Positions 6,212-7,987 of a stretch of DNA of 7,987 bases are shown piece after piece. Below the pieces are notes generated by a model, which saw only the letters and a list, made by a program, of their open reading frames with translations, was not told the DNA's origin and searched no databases. The translations under genes were made by a program, and so were the position numbers. The DNA comes from Oscillospiraceae bacterium (GTDB lineage: Bacteria; Bacillota; Clostridia; Oscillospirales; Acutalibacteraceae). Location: assembly GCA_902782805.1 (NCBI GenBank), contig CACZON010000067.1, positions 1 through 7,987 of the forward strand. The letters are read 5' to 3'. Positions within the stretch are counted from its first letter, which is position 1. Each line of letters opens with the position of its first letter.

Positions 6212-6490
6212 TCAGGCCTGCTCTTTCATTTTCGCGTAGCATTCGCTGCAGTAAACCGGGCGGTCCTCACGCGGACGGAAGGGAACCCTGGCTTCTTTTC
6301 CGCAGGAAGCGCAGATCGCGGTGAACATTTCGCGTTCCGGATTGTTGGCTTTCTTGCGCGCGTCGCGGCATTCCTTACATCTCTGCGGCTCGTTTACAAA
6401 GCCTTTTTCCTGGTAGAACTGCTGTTCACCGGCGGTGAAGATGAATTCTTTTCCGCATTCTTTGCATTTGAGAGTTTTGTCTTCGAACAT
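6212..6490 (-). CDS. Small double zinc-ribbon protein
   Basis: This 92-residue soluble protein is made almost entirely of two four-cysteine zinc sites. The first is C9/C12 with C38/C41, around a KEFIFTAGEQQFYQEKGF segment typical of the 'probable zinc-ribbon' (zf-trcl-type) family. The second is C60/C63 with C81/C84, carrying VPFRPREDRPVYCSECY, a motif seen in many small Clostridia zinc-ribbon proteins. All eight cysteines are present. Such proteins are widespread in Firmicutes, and their function is not established; nucleic-acid or protein binding is a reasonable guess only. The ATG at 6490 follows a GAGG SD by eight bases. It sits 69 bases downstream of the sigma-factor stop, and the gap contains hairpins but no U-run, so read-through from the sigma gene is possible. 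It has its own strong terminator. Confidence 0.85.
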   Translation of the reverse strand: MFEDKTLKCKECGKEFIFTAGEQQFYQEKGFVNEPQRCKECRDARKKANNPEREMFTAICASCGKEARVPFRPREDRPVYCSECYAKMKEQA

Positions 6491-6528
6491 TGAATTTACC
6501 TCGCTTTTGGCTTTTGTTTTATTTTTTA

Positions 6529-6559
6529 CCCGCCGGATTTTCCGGCGGGCAGATTGCCC
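6529..6559 (-). promoter_or_regulatory. Overlapping hairpins between the sigma and zinc-ribbon genes
   Basis: Two inverted repeats overlap by three bases. One is CCCGCCGGA (6529-6537) / TCCGGCGGG (6541-6549) with a TTT loop; the other is GGGCA (6547-6551) / TGCCC (6555-6559) with a 3-base loop. They follow the sigma-gene stop immediately on the minus strand. The downstream sequence there is A-rich (TAAAAAATAAAAC), not U-rich, so this is not a standard intrinsic terminator. It may stabilise the sigma mRNA 3' end or cause partial termination. Confidence 0.45.
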
Positions 6560-7129
6560 TTAGGGAAAGGAAGCGCGTAGTTTCCTGCGAACTCTTGAAA
6601 GCGCGTTGTCGATCGATTTTCTCGGAAGCAAGAGTTTTTCGCAGATCTCTTCGTACCGGTATCCGCCGAGATAGAGGGTAAACACCTTTCGCTCAAGCGG
6701 AGAGAGGATCGAAGCGATTTTGGTTCTGAGCCGTTGTAAATTCTCCTGTTCGATAACGAATGTTTCCGGATCGCTGACAGAATCCCGGGCGGGCGGCCCC
6801 TCCTCTTCGGAATCGATCGGCAGAAGGCTCTGCGCCGGGATCGTTTTCTTCGTCGTAAGTTTTCTTCTGATGGAAATAAAGCGGTGCAGGATGCAGGAAT
6901 CGGCATACGTCCCGAAGCTGACCCCGCTCTCCTCCCGATAGCCGCGCGCCGCGGTCATCAGCGCGATCAGCCCCTCCTGATAGAGATCCTCCGCTTCGAT
7001 TTCGCGGAAGGATTCCGAGCGGAAGCGGATCGAACGCAGGTAGCGCGCTGAAAGCTCCAAAAACGCCTGTGCGTCGCCGCTGCAGTACGCTTTTGCAAGC
7101 TCCGTATCGGAAGCGTTTGCGTAATCCAT
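6560..7129 (-). CDS. sigH: SigH-like sigma-70 family RNA polymerase sigma factor
   Basis: This 189-residue sigma factor has regions 2 and 4 only. Region 2 spans about 20-90, with DLYQEGLIALMTAARGY (48-64) as the core-binding/-10 recognition part and SFGTYADSCILHRFIS following. Region 4 spans about 143-186, with LSPLERKVFTLYLGGYRYEE and then KSIDNALSRVRRKL, a pattern characteristic of SigH of spore-formers and relatives such as ComX. A linker with acidic and proline residues (107-121) separates them. It is shorter than Bacillus SigH (about 218). SigH proteins direct genes for stationary phase, sporulation entry or competence; which applies here cannot be seen. The ATG at 7129 is preferred for its GAGG SD six bases upstream; an ATG ten codons earlier (7159) has a poorer SD. 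The gene has a consensus-like promoter and is divergent from comM. The sigma-factor call is firm; SigH identity is likely, not proven. Confidence 0.85.
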   Translation of the reverse strand: MDYANASDTELAKAYCSGDAQAFLELSARYLRSIRFRSESFREIEAEDLYQEGLIALMTAARGYREESGVSFGTYADSCILHRFISIRRKLTTKKTIPAQSLLPIDSEEEGPPARDSVSDPETFVIEQENLQRLRTKIASILSPLERKVFTLYLGGYRYEEICEKLLLPRKSIDNALSRVRRKLRASFP

Positions 7130-7172
7130 GGAAAGCCTCAAACCTTTAGATAAGTACATGCTTCTACTATGT

Positions 7173-7201
7173 AATGTACTATATTCGGCCCCCTTTGTCA
7201 A
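7173..7201 (-). promoter_or_regulatory. Promoter of the SigH-like gene
   Basis: On the minus strand, a perfect TTGACA (7196-7201) is followed after 17 bases by TACATT (7173-7178), matching 4 of 6 -10 positions. Transcription would start near 7166. Two overlapping inverted repeats cover it: AGTACAT (7153-7159) / ATGTACT (7174-7180) at the -10 and start point, and GGCCCC (7187-7192) / GGGGCC (7224-7229) flanking the -35. Both could be regulator sites. Confidence 0.65.
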
Positions 7202-7234
7202 CGAACTTTTTGAACAAATTCGAGGGGCCTTTTT
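7187..7234. repeat. Inverted repeat in the divergent sigH-comM region
   Basis: GGCCCC (7187-7192) and GGGGCC (7224-7229) are exact inverse copies. They enclose a second pair, TTTGT (7194-7198) / ACAAA (7214-7218), and are followed on the plus strand by TTTTT (7230-7234). This resembles a plus-strand terminator, but no plus-strand gene precedes it. An operator around the sigma promoter is the other reading. Confidence 0.4.
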
Positions 7235-7264
7235 CGTGATTTCGGCGCTTTTTCTGGCATATTG

Positions 7265-7293
7265 TTGAAAAAAGGTTTCCCGGGTATTATAAT
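7265..7293 (+). promoter_or_regulatory. Promoter of comM
   Basis: TTGAAA (7265-7270), a 17-base spacer and a perfect TATAAT (7288-7293) form a near-consensus sigma-A promoter. The start would be near 7300, giving a leader of about 31 bases with the GAGG ribosome binding site at 7320-7323, seven bases before the ATG. Confidence 0.8.
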
Positions 7294-7330
7294 ATTCATA
7301 GATTGTCCGATTTGAAAGCGAGGCAACGCT

Positions 7331-7987
7331 ATGTTTTCGAAAATTTTCAGCATGGGAATCTACGGGCTCGAAACCTATCCCGTCGAAGTGGAGGCCGATA
7401 CCGCCCGCGGGATGCCGCTGTTCGAGATCGTCGGTCTGCCGGACGCCGCCGTTAAAGAATCGCGCGACCGCGTCCGCGCCGCTTTCAAAAACGCCGGATT
7501 CTCCTTCCCCGTTTCCCATATCACGGTCAACCTCGCCCCCGCCGATACCAAAAAGACCGGTTCGGATTACGATCTGCCGATCCTGATCGCCGTGCTCTGC
7601 GCCTTCGGAAATCTCAGCGACGCTCCCCTGCGCCGAAGCGCGTTTCTCGGCGAGCTCTCGCTCTCGGGAGAAGTCCGGCCGATCCGCGGCATTCTGCCGA
7701 TGGCGCTCGGCGCGAAAGAGGAGGGCTTCGAGCAGCTCTACGTACCCGCCGCCAACGCCGCCGAGGCCGCGATCGTGGAAGGCCTGACCGTCTACCCCGT
7801 TTCCGATATCGTTTCGCTCTTCCGCCATCTGACCGGCGAAATGCCGCTTACCCCGGCGGAGCGCGGCCGGATCGAAGAGGAGCCCGCGCCGGAAACGCTC
7901 GATTTTGCCGATGTAAAAGGCCAGGAGGACGCGAAGCGCGCCCTCGAGATCGCCGCGGCCGGCGGCCACAACGTCCTGATGATCGGC
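7331..7987 (+). CDS. comM: ComM/YifB family Mg-chelatase-like AAA+ ATPase, N-terminal part
   Basis: The frame starts at ATG 7331 (GAGG SD seven bases upstream) and is open to the window end, giving 219 of the roughly 500 residues expected. The N-terminal signature is clear: MFSKIFSMGIYGLE, then VEVEADTARGMPLFEIVGLPDAAVKESRDRV split over residues 18-48, HITVNLAPADTKKTGSDYDLPI (63-84), and LGELSLSGEVRPIRG (about 105-119). The AAA+ part begins with FADVKGQEDAKRALEIAAAGGHNVLMIG; the window stops inside the Walker A loop, just before the expected PPGxGKT. In Gram-negative bacteria ComM is a hexameric helicase that promotes branch migration during natural transformation; family members are widespread and their role in Clostridia is less clear. 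It is transcribed divergently from the SigH-like gene. Confidence 0.95.
   Translation, partial: MFSKIFSMGIYGLETYPVEVEADTARGMPLFEIVGLPDAAVKESRDRVRAAFKNAGFSFPVSHITVNLAPADTKKTGSDYDLPILIAVLCAFGNLSDAPLRRSAFLGELSLSGEVRPIRGILPMALGAKEEGFEQLYVPAANAAEAAIVEGLTVYPVSDIVSLFRHLTGEMPLTPAERGRIEEEPAPETLDFADVKGQEDAKRALEIAAAGGHNVLMIG

Noticed and set aside
7179..7200. SigH-type promoter (GCCGAAT as RnnGAAT) for autoregulation of the sigma gene
   Set aside because: The -10-like GCCGAAT is present on the minus strand, but no AGGAWWW-like -35 lies at the proper distance. The sigma-A-type promoter explains the region better.
7130..7969. Long minus-strand upstream extension of the sigma-factor frame into comM
   Set aside because: The extension runs antisense through ComM and across both divergent promoters. 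The sigma domain begins at 7129, with an SD and a TTGACA promoter, so the extra residues are chance open frame.

Overview
The window looks like chromosomal DNA of a GC-rich Gram-positive (Firmicutes) bacterium, most likely a Clostridia/Oscillospiraceae-type gut anaerobe. The main indications are a DnaD-family protein next to a DnaC/DnaI-type loader ATPase, a zinc-ribbon/kinase-fold/PASTA membrane protein, a SigH-type sigma factor, strong AGGAGG-like ribosome binding sites, and U-tailed hairpin terminators in short AT-rich gaps. This placement is inferred from protein families, not from a marker gene. I saw no tRNA, rRNA, CRISPR array, insertion sequence or prophage signature.

Layout: (1) 1-258 (+), C-terminal fragment of a diacylglycerol-kinase/YegS-type lipid kinase. 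(2) 259-419, an AT-rich gap with a decayed tandem duplication and a hairpin over the next gene's ribosome binding site. (3) 420-1388 and 1405-2376 (+), a two-gene unit: a DnaD-domain protein with two DnaB_2-type repeats, then a DnaC/DnaI-like AAA+ ATPase. Together they probably load the replicative helicase. (4) 2390-2464, two strong hairpins between convergent genes. (5) 2473-3441 (-), a uroporphyrinogen-decarboxylase-superfamily protein whose HxC and distal Cys residues suggest a zinc-dependent corrinoid-type methyltransferase; it has its own promoter. (6) 3618-5282 and 5339-6076 (-), probably one transcript: yebC first, then a zinc-ribbon/kinase-fold/TM/PASTA protein, bounded by a good promoter and a bidirectional terminator. 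(7) 6212-6490 (-), a 92-residue double zinc ribbon with a clear terminator. (8) 6560-7129 (-), a SigH-like sigma factor. (9) 7331-7987 (+), the N-terminal part of ComM/YifB, divergent from the sigma gene across a 201-bp region with two near-consensus promoters.

Most genes are housekeeping (replication initiation, translation/regulation, transcription, DNA uptake/branch migration). The most unusual is the kinase-like protein at 3618-5282. It keeps the overall zinc-ribbon + kinase + TM + PASTA architecture but has lost the ATP-binding Lys, the alpha-C Glu, the HRD Asp, the catalytic-loop Asn and the DFG Asp, so it reads as a membrane pseudokinase. I do not see a convincing wholly new multi-gene system here.
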